From: Nymphaea colorata | Lineage: Eukaryota > Streptophyta > Magnoliopsida > Nymphaeales > Nymphaeaceae | Assembly: GCF_008831285.2 (NCBI RefSeq) | Contig: NC_045145.1 | Span: 21,512,802 to 21,576,801 of the forward strand | Direction: 5' to 3' | Length of the DNA stretch: 64,000 bases | Shown: positions 25,969 through 40,400 of the stretch, one piece after another | Position numbering within the stretch: position 1 is the first letter of the stretch | Layout: the number at the start of each line of letters is the position of its first letter | The notes under the pieces: model-generated | Seen by the model: the letters and a program-made list of their open reading frames with translations, nothing else | What the model was told of the DNA's origin: nothing | The model's database searches: none | Program-made: the position numbers and the translations under genes

Positions 25969-28900
25969 TGTGTTTACACTTTGGATTTATTTCTTTTACT
26001 TCGAATATTTCTTTTTTCTTTTTCTTTGCAACAACACTATGTATTGTGGAATTCTCAAGAGCCACTAATAGAAAGCATAAATGATGACTGGTCACAACCT
26101 TTTGATGTATTGGAAGAATGAGTGATTTTTTAGGAAAATGTCCACACGCCTGTAACTGTTTTACAGAAAAAGCATACCTATGTTATTGATATTGTAAAAA
26201 ACATGCCTGTCCTTTTTTAATCGTTAATTAAATGGTCCAGAATTGGGTGGAACATTTACCAATTACCTCTAAGAAAGATCTAAATAAACATGCAATATTT
26301 TGAATAAATTTTCAGAAACATTTAAGTTTTGAAAGCATTCCCAAAAATACATGTAAGCTTTGGCATAATTGGGAACTGCACTTACCTTCCAACCATTGTT
26401 GAAAAAGTTGAGGCGTGGAGCTACTTGCTTTAGATATAGTGGGAAACTACCTTTCTAATTTGGACAAAGTTAAAAATACATTACTGGCATTGTAGTTTAG
26501 ATGATTGATAAAAATTAATGAAATAAGAGAAACTTATCTTTAGCTAATGATGGATTCAGATGGTTTGGCTCTAGTATAGATAACTTCTCATTTATAGCCA
26601 TGATAGTCCATTTCTGACCTTGCTTCCGATGTCTATAGCAATTACAGAACCACACAGTCTATGTCCTAAGGTAAGTCACACGGGTACATGTGATTTGCTC
26701 ACGTACCCATGTCGGTACACGGGTACGGCGACATGGGTACATGGTTATGGTTGTATCTCAAAACATAAAAAAATGTATTTTCAAACTTATTTTTTTTTTA
26801 TTTTGATTTTTACCTTCTTTTTTATTTGTTTTCCACCAAGATTCTATATATTTTCTTCTCATTTTTCTTTAATTTTGAGAATTTTGTGGATTATATATAT
26901 ATACACTTTGCCGTACCCCCATAGACAAATTTTCTAAAGTCACCATACCCGTACCCATGTGTCTTAGGCCCTAAGTTGATGAACACCATGTCAAATTGAT
27001 GAGTTCATTTTTCATTGCCATTGTATAAAATTAGCTGTGTTGGTAAAACCAGAAACATAAGCGGCTCCAAGAAGAGGAATTATGAGGCTGAGGTATGGGG
27101 TTGGCAGCTTATTTCCTTTGTTAGATAAGGGGAGAGTCCAAGAAATATTTGTAGGTGGGGCCAGTTATATATAGAATAACAAGCTCATAAAAACACACTA
27201 AGCTCCCTTATTCTAAATACTTTCTTAGAACTTGCAGCCTTTCTATTTTTTTGAAAATTTCAGGAGGCAGGCATATGTTTTGAAAATTTTAGAAGGAGCC
27301 AGGACTTCTTTCAAGAAATTTTATGCATGATTTCTTTTTTGAAGTTCTAGGAGTGGCCACCACCTTGTGTAGGATGATCTTAGACTTTCTGCTTCATATG
27401 TGCATCGTCAATAGTTCTCAAGCATGTGATGAAACAAGAAGACTTATTGGTTGGTATGTGTTTTATGGAACTTGCATGTCATTTAGTGGATCTAGTTTTT
27501 GCTTGTAGATTGTGGCTGACATGATTACTAAAATGGGGGATAGGATTGTCATGATGCTCTTTACTCAAATACTGAGAAGAAACTGTCTGTAGCAGCTTCT
27601 CATGGAAGTAACGGTTTAGTGTCTCCACAGCATTGACCAATTGATTGTCATTATTTGGAAGTTAGTAATGGACCTAATGGTCGTCAGGGTCTCTCATGAT
27701 TCACTACAAATAATCTAACAAAGTTGAAGGCTGCGGTGAAGTTCGTCTAGATTACTCTGCAAATTGAGTTTAACTTGCCTCACATATGGATCAGAGTATT
27801 GATTCCACAATTCTATTTTTTCTTGCTTCTGCTTCTTGGGTTGGTACCTTTGAGCTAGAGTTGGTGGAATTATTAAAATGTACTAGTTCCTTTGAAGGTT
27901 TGGAGTCTGTGCTTATGTGCTGGCAACCTGGTGTCAAATTAAGTTATTGATATAACCACCTAATCCAAGTTCATGTAGTCTTTCTCCAACAATGTATGTG
28001 GTTGTTACTGTTGTTAATATATGCTTGAACTTTGTTTTAAGGCTCTTGAAAATAAGGCTTATATCACATCATCAGCAAAGATCATGATAGAAAGCATTTC
28101 AAATAATAGAACAACATATAATCAATTTAATGATGTTCCTCCAGATTTGTCTGGTCCATGTTTAGTTGGGTGGAACTTAGCCAATATGAACATGTGACTA
28201 GTGGATTTTAATGTCAATTTAGGTAACATGTTGGGTGGCATAAAATATGCTAGATGGTAGCTAAAATAGTACATGCATATTTTCACCACCTTGATGGTGG
28301 TGTTGCCGTCTAGTATTGAGGTAGAAAGTTGGTCTTCTTTGCCAGCCATATCATTTTGTTGGAGACCTGCCAGGTTAGTTGAGCATGCAAGCCAAGCTGT
28401 TTTACCACTTTCGGGGTTTTTCTTTTTTTTGGTTAAATGTATGAATGCATTTGCCAAGGCTGGAACTACATAATGACACATAATTATCTAGGACGTGAAA
28501 CATGTATAGAACCTCATATGTCACTCCCATATATGTCAATGTAGAACGCAAAATTGATGTAGAAATGGTGTTGGAATGCTGCCAAGACATATATTTATAT
28601 CTCTATGGCAACATAACCAAAATAATTGCAAAACCCTGTTGATTCGTGTCATGATTCCTTTGTCTGTTAAGGGCATCCTTTGATTTCATCAGCTGCTGAA
28701 AGTGGTTGGAAGCCTGCTTGTTTGGTTTCAATTATGTTAATCATTTTCCATAAATAGGAATATGTATCTCACATTGTGTATTTGCTTAGGTTGGTGAAGG
28801 CTTTACAAAAAATGGGAATCAATTCACTCTTTCCGATTCAAGTGGCAGTCTGGCAAGGGACGATTGGACCAGGTGGCTGGGAACGTGACTTATGCATAAA

Positions 28901-31394
28901 CTCACCAACAGGAAGTGGCAAGACCTTGGCTTATGCTTTACCAATTGTCCAAATGCTCTCTACTCGTAAATTGAAACGCTTGCGGGCTTTAGTTGTGCTG
29001 CCTACTCGTGATCTTGCACTGCAGGTTGGGTTTTGTGTATATATCTCCACAATATGTAAAACCCTTTTCTCAGACAATTATGTATGTTTGGAGAAATATT
29101 GTGTGGATGTGTTTATTTCCCCTTTTTGGGAACAATAAAAGGATATGGCTTTTGTTTAGGTTGCAAATGCAGTTGTTTTATGGGAATGGCTAGACATCAG
29201 TGTGCCTTTTGTATTTACAATCATTTTGCTTGTGTTAAGTGCTTTTCCTTTCATGTGACTTTTTTTTATTGACATATTGTCCAACAACAAAGTTCATCAC
29301 ATTTGGAGATGCAACTGCTTAGAAGAAGAGTGAGAAAGAAAAAGAAAATCAGAGCAGGAAGAATGACAAGAAGAAGGTGGCGGAAAGTAGAAAAGAAACA
29401 GCATGAGACAGAGAAAGTGATACACCCGCCTGTCATGAAATTAGAAAAGGAGAGAGGTTGGAATGGGTTCAAGGCTTGAGCCCTTGCCTCCCCTACTTTT
29501 GGTCATGTATAAGGCGCTATTTCGAGAGTTTACACTTTATAACCTTTGTCTACACCTGCAAATCTTGGACATTGCACCCGCACCTGCACCATGTTGTGTT
29601 GGTTTGGGTGCATTTGTTGTAACTTCCAAACTATAAAAATGGTAGAGGAATTCATATCTAACTTTTTGAGGAAGATTGTTAACTATATTTATTTGGTTCT
29701 GGTTATTATCTTCTGCCCTGGTTTATAACTCTTTTGCTGTAGAATTGCAACCAAATATAGGATGAGTTTATATCCACCTGACTGGGGGCGTCAACAGTTT
29801 TGGGTTGGGCCTATAGTCACTATCACTGTGCTGTTCAGCTCTCAGACTTGAAGTCCAATGCGTATGGAGCTTATTTCTTTATGGAGGCACCTTGTAGGTC
29901 TTAAGTGTGTAAGTGGGATAAGAAGCGACGAAGTGGATTGCGATCCACTAAACTGGAGATTGGGCTAAGTTTTGGTTGAGTCTATATCTGCTCCTTTAGT
30001 TGTTAAGGCATGGACTAGTCCAAGCCTAGGCGTGAGTCCACACCCGTCGCCTAATTCCATCAATTAGGCGACACGTGTCATACTGTTGCCTAGGTGTGCC
30101 TAGGCTGGACTAGGCACTAGCACACCTAGTCCATGGGAAGGTGAAAAGTCACCTTCCCTTCAAAGCAAGTTCTGTAATTTTATTGTACACTGTTATACTG
30201 TATATGCTTATATTATATAATTTCTGTTCTTAAGTACAGTTTGCTATACATTAATTACATATTCTATATCAATTCATCTAGTGGAAGTTCCAGCCATACA
30301 TTAAGTGCATATTCTATAAAACCATTTGTCTGCTCTAAAAAATATTTTCTGGAACCTATCCCAGCCTTCTTACCCATGTTAAAACCTAGGTTATGGTAGA
30401 AAGACCACCAGTTTCTCTTGTTTAGTGCATGTCTAGTAATCAGAGAAATACGTGCAGACCTCACTTTAGCATAGTCTGATGTTAGAGCTGCAAAAAAACA
30501 ATATCAACCATGTAGATGGTAGTCCACACATGAAGCATAAAACATTTCCTAAATTACTATATTGTGAAAATCCTCTTTGATGCATATACTTATTAATTCA
30601 TGGTCATCAAATATTCAGTACACAAGTATCAGAGTAGAAGTTTGTTAAATATTGGTAAATTTCTTCATCTTCATTTACATAGTAAATGCAGTTCTTGGTT
30701 AATGGCAACTAATTCTAGATGGACTTGATTACAGAAGAGCTCTCAAGAACTGAAATGTTAGCAACAGAGTAAAAGTCTGCTAGATATTAAACGCTTTTTT
30801 AGGCCAGACACGCATTGGCTGGCACCTAGATGCCTTGACAACTAAGTCTTCTCCTTGGAAACATCCTTTTGTGATTATAGTGTATTGGTGGGATTAGGCA
30901 ATGCAGGCCTGGGTGGTGCTTGTCCCTCTTTGTGTTATATATATATATATTTATGCATATGATATAGTTGATACTTAATACACCCACAATGCCTCCCTAT
31001 CCTTGCATTTAAGTTTTTGTTTAGTAATAACACACTTGGAGGAAGTGAAGAGCAGCACATGGAGGAATACTCAATCTTAAAAATACAACAAAGTGTAGGG
31101 TGAGCCTGTAATTTGTTTTGTTTTTTCATAGCATATAACTAGGGCATGACTTAGTTGCTAAGTTATCCTATAGGGAAAGGATGTTACCTTTGATTGTATC
31201 ATGCACTGACTCATTCTTGAAAATACCAGTAATATCCCTAGTGGAGATTGGAGAACAGCCAAAACTATCATATTGTTAAACTTAAGGCAATCTGTGCACA
31301 ATTTTTTTATGAGAAGATGAGAAACATATGAAAAAGATGCATCCTGGCTCATGTTTGCAAGTACACATCCAATGTACAGTGAGGTTGCAATCTT

Positions 31395-31433
<39 letters not shown>

Positions 31434-34400
31434 CTTTAGCTTGTTGACTGAGGTGTGGTTCAGTTGGTGATGCTTTCTATAGAAAAAGTAGTTACATTTT
31501 ATTTTTTCATGCATTTTCTCATTCTCCAAGGCCAACATCAAACACAATCTGCTTATCTGTTCTCATGAAGAAAATTAGGATATTTTGATATTGACTTCTT
31601 TGAATTTTGATATATGAAACTCAAAATAATGTTAAGCAAACTGGTTGAACCTGTATGTTAGGGATTGATTTTCTCTGACTGTTTTATGATCACTGTCCTC
31701 ATCTTGCCTATCCTCATCTTTGGATGTTTTGCATCTGTCCCTTGATGCAGGTCATGGATGTCTTTTCTGCTATTGCACCTGCAGTTGGGCTACAAGTAGG
31801 CATTGCTGTTGGGCAGTCTTCAATGGCTGAAGAGGTTTCATCTCTGGTACAGAAGCCCAAGTTCCCTATGGAATTCTCTTGTGATCCACCAGATCTCTGC
31901 TCGTCACTAACAAGTTCTGTAGACATACTTGTAGCCACACCAGGGCGATTGATGGACCATTTAAATACCACCAAAGGTTTTACACTAGAGCATCTTTGCT
32001 ATCTAGTAAGTCATTAAGACTGTACAATGTATTGACTGTCTAATTGCAAATGATCCTACTATATTGTCCAATTGAAATGTCTGTTCTCATGTTTATTGTT
32101 CTTATAAGTTTGTTCGGTTTTGATATCACTATTATATAGTTCAGTAAAGTAGTTGGGTTCAGATACACATTCATAGTTCTGATCCCAATAGATCAGTCTC
32201 CATTTGATTCCTAAGAAGGAGAAAATCATGTTTGCATAACATTAAATTTTCACCGTATTCTGTTATGTCCAAAAGTCCCATACCATTGGTTGATAAAATA
32301 TGGATAATCTGCCAAAGGAAGGGGATAGGTCGGTAGCTTTGTGTTACAATCCATGTATGGATCGTGGTTTCCAGTAGGAGTCGGATGGGGTTTGTTAGAA
32401 TATATTGTATTGGGAACCGGGTCCATATCTGGACCCGGTCCTATGGGGTACGGATACCGAGGCGGGGCTCGGTACCCTAGGCGGCACTCTTCCTCTCCCT
32501 CCTATATATTCTTCACTTACATGTAATTGTTGAGTTAAGTGAATATTAATTTCTCTCTCCTAGGGTTGCGGTTTGCCCCTAGGTCAGAGCTTCCCCGTGG
32601 TTTTTCACCTCTCGAGATCACCTATTTGGTCAGGTTTACAGCAGGAAGAAGAAGGATGTGATGGAAGATGTTGATGTTACCAATCCCAATCTTCCCAATC
32701 TTGTGACCACCCCGGATGATCCAAGTCCAATGAATGAAGAACTTCCCATAGCTCTGCGCAAGGGCACCAGGTCATGTACTTCTCATCCTATTCAGAGATT
32801 TGTTTCATATGCAAAACTCAGTAAAGACTACAAGTGCTTTGTTACCTCTTTATCTATGGCTGTTATTCCCAGGTCAGTGGAAGATGCAAGGAAGGATCCT
32901 AAATGGCTACAGGCCATGACAGAAGAGATGGACGCATTGGAAAAGAACAATACGTGGGAGGTTGTTGATATCCCCAAGGGAACTCACTTAGTTGGCTCCA
33001 AGTGGGTGTTTAATGTGAAGTACAAATCTGATGGCACTGTAGAACGCTATAAAGCTCGTCTTGTTGCTAAAGGGTTTAGCCAGAAATATGGGATTGACTA
33101 TCTTGAGACGTTTGCTCCCGTGGCGAAACTGAAGACCGTAAGGGTCATCTTAGCTCTTGCAGTGCAAAAGAAGTGGAGCATGGACCAACTTGATGTAAAG
33201 AACGCCTTTTTGAATGGTCACCTTGAGGAAGAAGTCTATATGAGCATGCCGCCTGGGTATGCTCGGAACGGGAAGTGTTGCTATCTCAAGAAAGCTTTGT
33301 ATGGTCTCAAACAATCCCCTAGAGCTTGGTTTGAAAGACTAAGGGTTGTAATGAAGACTAATGGGTATAAACAGGGAAATGGTGATCACACCCTCTTCAT
33401 CAAGCAGAGAAATGGTCTGGTGAGCCTTTTACTTGTATATGTTGATGATATGATTGTCACAGGTGACGACGAGGGGGAGAAAAGAAAGATGAAAGAAACG
33501 TTAGCTGCAGAATTCGATCTCAAAGATCTGGGTAAACTAAGGTATTTCTTGGGGATTGAGATCGCGCGATCCGAGACTGGGCTTGTTATGAGCCAAAGAA
33601 AATACACGTTGGATCTTCTAAAAGAGACAGGTAAACTGGGATGCAGGCCCTTTCTTACCCCAATGGAGTCTGGCACAAGGATAAGTATCAAATCTGGGAC
33701 TATCTTGGATGAGGAAGGAAAAGGGAGGTATCAGCGTCTGGTTGGTAAACTTATTTATCTCACTCTTACTCGCCCAGATATTACGTATGCTGTGGGTGTG
33801 TTAAGTCAGTTTATGCATGCCCCTACTGATTGTCATTGGAAAAGTGCTGAAAGAGTATTGGGATACTTAAAGAATGACCCAGGGAAATGACTACTCTACA
33901 CTTGACAAGATCAACTAAGCATTGAAACCTTGTCTTGGGCATTCATTGGTTGAAAGGACTGGGCGAGGTCATTTGGGACTTCATCAACATGAAAATGCAC
34001 CTTACAAAACTAGGTGGGACGCGCCTAACCTTGTCGGCTATTCCAAGGCATCCTGTTAGGGAGGCTGCCACCTCCAAAATGCTACAGGGAGCAACCGCTA
34101 CCTACGTGTTACTCCTGGCCAACACAGTTGCAGAAGAGAGACCGACTCTCAATCTCACTAGTGCGCGAATACCTGCCCTTTTAGAGGAATTTTCAGATGT
34201 GTTTGAGGTGCCGCACGGGTTACTTCCTCCCCGCGCCTATGACCATTACATAGAGCTTCAATCGGGAGCAGAAGCAGTGAAGAGGACGCCATACAGGTAT
34301 AATTCCGACCCAATGTGATGCTCTAACTCGACTGGTGCAGGAGATGTTAGAACATGGCATTATTCAGCCCAGTCACAGTCCCTTTGCGTCTCCCGCTCTC

Positions 34401-37400
34401 CTCGTTTGCAAGAAGGATGGTAACTGGCGATCTTGTGTGAACTACTGCGCCTTAAATGCTATCACTGTGAAAGATCGTTATCCAATTCCTATCGTGGAAG
34501 ACCTCCTAGGTGCACTCAAAGGTGCAACCCTGTTTTCCAAACTAGATCTTTGAGCCGGATATCACCAGATCTGGATTGCACCGTAGGATGTCCCCAAGAC
34601 AGCCTTTTTGATGTCGGATAGTCATGAGTTCCGCGTAATGCCGTTCGGTCTCACGAATGCCCCGACGACATTCTAGTCTCTCATGAACGATATCTTCCTA
34701 CCGCACCTGCACAGGTTCGTCCTGGTTTTCTTTGATGACAACTTTGTCTTTAGTGCAGATGAATATGCCCATTTAAATCACCTGCGGGTGGTTCTATCTA
34801 CCATGAGACAACATACCCTCCACGCCAAGTTCTCCAAGTGCTCATTCGGGATGGGTCAGGTCACACATATCTCGGCCACGTTATCGGCAAGGGCAGCATG
34901 AGAATGGAAGAGGACAACGTTTTAGCCTTGTGTAATTGGGCCACACCGCAGTCGGTTAGGGAGTTATGTGGCTTTTTGGGACTGGCAGGGTACTACGGCA
35001 AGTTTGTGCGAAACTTCGAGAGTATCGCAACGCCATTGACACAACTGACAAAAGGAGACCAGTTTCGATGGACACTGGCCGAGGAAGTGTTTGACAAGCT
35101 CAAGCAGGCCATCACGTCGGCACTGGTCCTACGCATGCCTGATTTCACCATGCAGTTCGAGGTGGAGACGGTCGCATCAGACATAGGGGTAGGAGCAGTT
35201 TTGAGCCAAGACCAGCACCCTCTGGTTTTCTTCAGTCACGCCATGGGGCCCACCTTCTGAAGTAAATCAGCCTACGAGCTTGTTCATTGCTATGGTGCTG
35301 GCAGCTCTTAGATGGCATCATTACTTGTTGGGCCAGAAATTTGTGGTGCCGACGGACCACCACAGTCTGTGTTATTGTTTCCAACAACAAACATTAGTAC
35401 CCGCCGTGTAGCGTTGGGCAATGAAACTGCTCAGCTTTGATTTCAAGATTCGACACCACAGTGGGGGAGAAAATACAATAGCAGATGGACTATCTCGACA
35501 ATTGCATGAAGGGAGAGGGTTTTGGACCTTATCGGCCATTCATTGTGACATTTGGGCAGATATTCAACAAGCTCACCAGTCAGCAGCGTTGGTGCAGAGG
35601 ATAAGAACCGAGTTAATACAAGATCCTACAAGACAATATGGTTATGAATGATGCCCCCTTATATCTACTTCTGCAATCGGGTATTTATCCTGACCGAGAC
35701 AGCTTTGCCAAATGCTAGGTATTTTGATCCCGCATTTTCACGATTCGAAAGGTACAAGTCATGAAGGAGTAGAAGGAACGTATCGGCGCTTAAGGGCAAC
35801 GTATTTCTGGCCGTGGATGAAGCGTGAAGTGCGTGTGTATGTGCGGCAATATGATGTATGTCAAAGCAATAAGTATGAGACCATGACGCCCGCAGGGTTC
35901 CTGCAGCCCCTTCCTATTCCCGAGCTGATTTGGGAAGACATATCCATGGATTTTATCGAAGGATTACGCCGCTCCCACGGTAAGTCCGTTATATTGGTGG
36001 TGGTAGACAGGCTTTCTAAATATCTACACTTTGTGGCCCTCACACACCAATTTTCGGCCAAAACAGTGGCGCAGACTTTTCAAGAGCAAGTGGGAGACGG
36101 CACGGGATGCCATGATCCATCCTTAAGTGACCATGACTCTGTGTACCTTAGTGCTTTCTGGTAGGAGTATTTGAGACTTCAGGGGACCCAACTTAAGATG
36201 AGTACCGCCTATCATCCGCAAACAGAAACAGAGGTAGTAAACCGAAGCCTTGAGACTTATTTGAGGTGTTTCGTCGGGGAGTGCCCCAAAACATGGGTCA
36301 ACTACTTATCTTGGGTAGAGTTGGCTTATAATACGAGCTGGCATGCCTCCACAAACATCACCCCCTTTGAGGCTGTTTATGGCCGACCCCCACCCACGAT
36401 TAGAAGGTATCAATTGGGTACAACACGGGATGAGTCTGTAGATATGCAATTGAGGTGCTGCGATGTGATTCTTGAAGACCTCAAGGAAGACCTAGCAGCC
36501 GCATGAAATCGCATGGTGATCCAATACAACCGGTGTCATCGAGCACTTCAGTTCTAAGAAGGGGAATTGGTATTCGTAAGGCGACCTCCCCAAATGCTTA
36601 GTAGGGATGCGAGGGGCAGGTCAAAGGAAGCTGCTTTCAAGGTATGTTGGTCCTTATAAAATTCTGACAAGGGTAGGAAATCTCGCTTACGAATTGCAGC
36701 TACCATCGGGCAGCACCATACATCCGGTCTTTCATGTATCAAAACTAAAAGCGTGCCTCAAGCCACCTACAGAAGGGGAAGTAACAGCAGCACCAGCCTT
36801 GGCGACTCCCACCGGCCTACATTCCCTACGTCGAGTAGGAGTGAGACGGCTCAAAGTGGACGGGAAGTGGAAATTGCAGTGGCTTATTGAATGGTTAATC
36901 GAGGACGAGTTACTAGATACATGGGAGGACCCAGAGGATATGCAGAGGCGATTTCCGTCATTCACATCTTGAGGACAAGGTGTTCTTGAAAGGGGGGAGT
37001 ATTTGTTATGATCCATGTATGGATCGTGGTATCCAATAGGAGTTGGATGAGGTTGAGCATCAGTATCTGTTTTTCTTTATGTTTTTATGTTTCGGGTCCG
37101 GACTCGCAGTGCTTTATACTTAAGCCTGTGTTTTGCCCTAATTAAGCATGAGTTGATGTTGGCTTTTCTTTCTTTCTCTGTTTCCTTTCTCTTCTTCCCT
37201 TTCACGCACCTTGTTAGTATGCACCTTGTTAGCCGACGGCTAACATTATGGTAATTCCATTGCCTTTAGGAGATTGTGATGTACAAGTTATTCTTACGGG
37301 GAACCTTGTAAAGCATAGCAACAAAGACCGTTTTCTCTGTGATGTCTACTTGTTGCTACAGAAGATATTGGAGTTCTATCTTCTTCCAACTTTTGTTTTA

Positions 37401-40400
37401 ATAGAACGATGTTACTTTTCTCATTCTCATCTAAAGTTCGTATTCTCTACATTTCTAAATTTCTTAGTGCATACAATTTCCAAAGACAATATTCGACATA
37501 TAACATATTGATGCTCATAGGTCATTGATGAAACTGATAGATTGCTGAGGGATGCATATCAATCTTGGTTACCGACTGTTCTTCAGCTCACTCAAATGAA
37601 TGAACAACAAATGCTCAAATATGAAGGGTCACCAACTTTTGGGCCATTGAGAACCTTGAGAAGATTGTATGCACGAGCCTTATTTCCTTGTCTTATTTTT
37701 TCTCTACCGAACCACACATACTCATATAGTTTATTGCAGGGGCCCTGGGAGAGGGTTGTGGAATAAAAGATATCCAAGAGTCATGAAGATGTCCCTTTCT
37801 GCTACATTGACACGAGACCCTAGCAAGCTTTCTCAACTTAATCTATATCATCCTTTATTCTTGACAACTGGTGCATCTGGTACACGGTATCAACTCCCTA
37901 GCCAGCTAGAATCTTACAAACTGGTAAAACGCTAGTCTAATTCTGGTTTAACGATTTCATTTTCTTGAGTTTGCTTCATCATATTTTCTTTTCCAAAGTT
38001 GATGCTTAACTGATTATGTAGAAGTATAACTAATGCTTTCATCTTTCTATGTTTATTATTTTAGATTTGTGATTTAAAGATGAAACCCCTTTATTTGTTT
38101 ATGCTTCTTCAAAAGTTAAGTGGAGAGAAGAGCATTATCTTTACGTCATCCGTACGATCGACCCACAGACTTTGTACATTATTGAATTGCTTTGGTGAAT
38201 TACCTTCTAAAATTAGTGAATATTCTCGTCTTCAGCATCAATCTGTGCGAAGGTACTGTATATGGACATTGAATTTAACATGAAAATATGTACTTTATGT
38301 CTACAACAAGATTAGTGACTTGTGGAGTGTTGATGCATGAATGTAATTTTGTGCAGCATAACACTTGATGCCTTTCGGGCAGGCAACATACAGGTCATTG
38401 TTGCTTCAGATGCCATGACTCGTGGTATGGATATTGAAGGGGTCTACAATGTCATTAATTATGACATGCCTTCATATATCAAGACATATGTTCATCGGGC
38501 TGGTCGCACTGCTCGTGCAGGTCGACCTGGGCGTTGCTTCACATTACTGAGGAAGGATGAGGTAGTGCCATATTCTTCAAGGCTGGCATAATAATTTAAT
38601 TAATTATTGATTTCATTGTTCCCTTTTCCTACTTATTACAGTATTATATCAAGTGCATATCTGTAAGCATTTATTTGGCATGAGTGAATTTTCTCAAAAG
38701 TGTTCTAGCCTCTTAACCAATCACCACAGGTCTCTTTAAGTATTCTATTGGATATCAGTCATTATATGGATGGTTTTGCTTACCATCAAATTTCAAAGAA
38801 CTTGATGACTTGTTTATGATTTCAGCTTTCAGGTTGCAGTGTCGCACATATAGTTTAATTTACTGGGGTAATAAATTCATAAGTTAACTATTTCTTCATA
38901 TCAATTATATGTATAAGATAGACTAGGATAATAAAAGGCAGTAAGTCAATTTATAGACTAGGAGACAAGGTAGCATGTAAGTTTATGCTTTATGAGCTAG
39001 GATGTTATTTTAAAACCTTATTTAATGATTACTTTGACATAATAAGTTCACAGCGTTTTAGTTGTTTTACTTTAAACTTCAAAGAAAGCAGCCATCAATT
39101 CCAGAAGGATATTCACATCCAATAGGGTAGAGTATTTATGGCAACTTTGATGGATGTGGACCCTAACAGAACTTAATCTATTGCTGCATTTGGTCCTCCT
39201 GCCATTTTCCCAGGCAGCATTTTCCCAAATTCAATCCTTGATATGGCATGATACGGATCATACACAGCTGAGCCTATGACCTAAGGTTTGGATCTGTGTG
39301 AATTCCTTCCCCCTTAACGCACACTTTGCTTTTGATATATGGGGGATTTTGTCGGTTTACATGATCTCACTGTGTAACTTAACCTATGCTTTTGTATGTA
39401 TATTGAGTCTGTCAAATGCACCCAAGCATCTCTCTTGGTTCTGAAACATCCTTTGGAGCTTTTAGAATTATGTAATCTTACTTGTCATTTACCATTCATG
39501 AAAATTCACACATTAGAGACTCACAGAGTTAAGTTCTAATTTGTAGAAGAGGTAAGAAAATGCGTTGGAGATGGTGGATAGTGAATATGTGTTAGGCTGC
39601 TGGCATTAGAGGGAGAGAGAACTGTCTTTTGAGATCAGTCTAGTCGTCTTCTGGTCATTCACAGGGATTCACAGGGATATGAAAAACTGAGGGTCCTCAT
39701 TGTGCTTCAATTAATTGCTCAGATGTATTAGCCATTAGGGGCTGCTTTGTTGCTGTAGTCCTGATGCAGTATCTGAGCAATCAAGTTTCTCTGTTTGCTT
39801 AGGTTCAAATATATCATACTGATCTAACTGCTAATTGATCTGATGGAAAGTTTCATTGCTGGTCATTTCTTTATTCCCACCAGGGAAAAGGTAAAGTAGA
39901 AGGAAAAGAAAAGAGAGAACAAAAGGAAGGGAACCTTTTTATCATTTAAAGTGGGATTGCATCTAAGGGTGCCTTCCGAACTGACTTCTGGTCTTTGGTT
40001 GTGTCTTTTTGCAGTCATCTTCATTGTGTCATTACCTGCTTTTCAATCATGGATTATTCTCATTCTCAACCGGAGTTTTATCCAATTTCTTGAACCAACT
40101 TGTTTTTAAGACTCAACAACTTCTATTTCTTGGTCTGAAAAAGACAAATTGCTTTGTTCTTAAAGAGCCAAGATCCCTCTAGACACCTGGATGAATCGAT
40201 TCCTTTCCCACTAGAATTTGTCAGAAAGAAGTCCAAGATGAAAAAGAGGTTGCTTCTGCCCAATTTCTTAAAGTTCTAAGTTTGTCTTCTGGATGAAGCA
40301 AGATCCAAATTTAGTTGCCTGTATCACCTCTACTTTGTCTCATGAGGTACTAATGGCCATATCAAATGATTGTTCAACGATAAACCTATGAAACAAATTG

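Larger units (their letters stand above)
32342..37245 (+). mobile_element. Chimeric LTR element in RH1 intron: Gypsy LTR edge + Copia fragment + Gypsy pol + Gypsy 3' LTR
   Basis: Positions 32342-32392 match the first 50 bases of the Gypsy LTR at 37004 (TGTTA[C/T][A/G]ATCCATGTATGG). At 32393 a Copia-type LTR begins (TGTTAGAATATATTG), followed by Copia reverse transcriptase to about 33925. From about 33929 the sequence is Gypsy: the end of protease, RT, RNase H, integrase and a chromodomain-like tail to 36972, then a purine tract (about 36990-37003) and a 3' LTR (37004-37245, TG...CA). The simplest reading is a Copia insertion into the Gypsy 5' LTR followed by a deletion joining Copia pol to Gypsy pol. 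The flanking 5-mers (CTTTG and TTATG) do not form a clean target duplication. Confidence 0.8.

Noticed and set aside
29266-29472. Open frames in RH1 intron 2
   Set aside because: A/G-rich intron sequence between well-defined exons 28790-29024 and 31751-32005; no protein similarity.
37541-37766. Open frame running past the RH1 donor at 37667 to 37766
   Set aside because: The conserved frame needs splicing at 37666/37740; the read-through ends quickly and lacks the following SAT motif.
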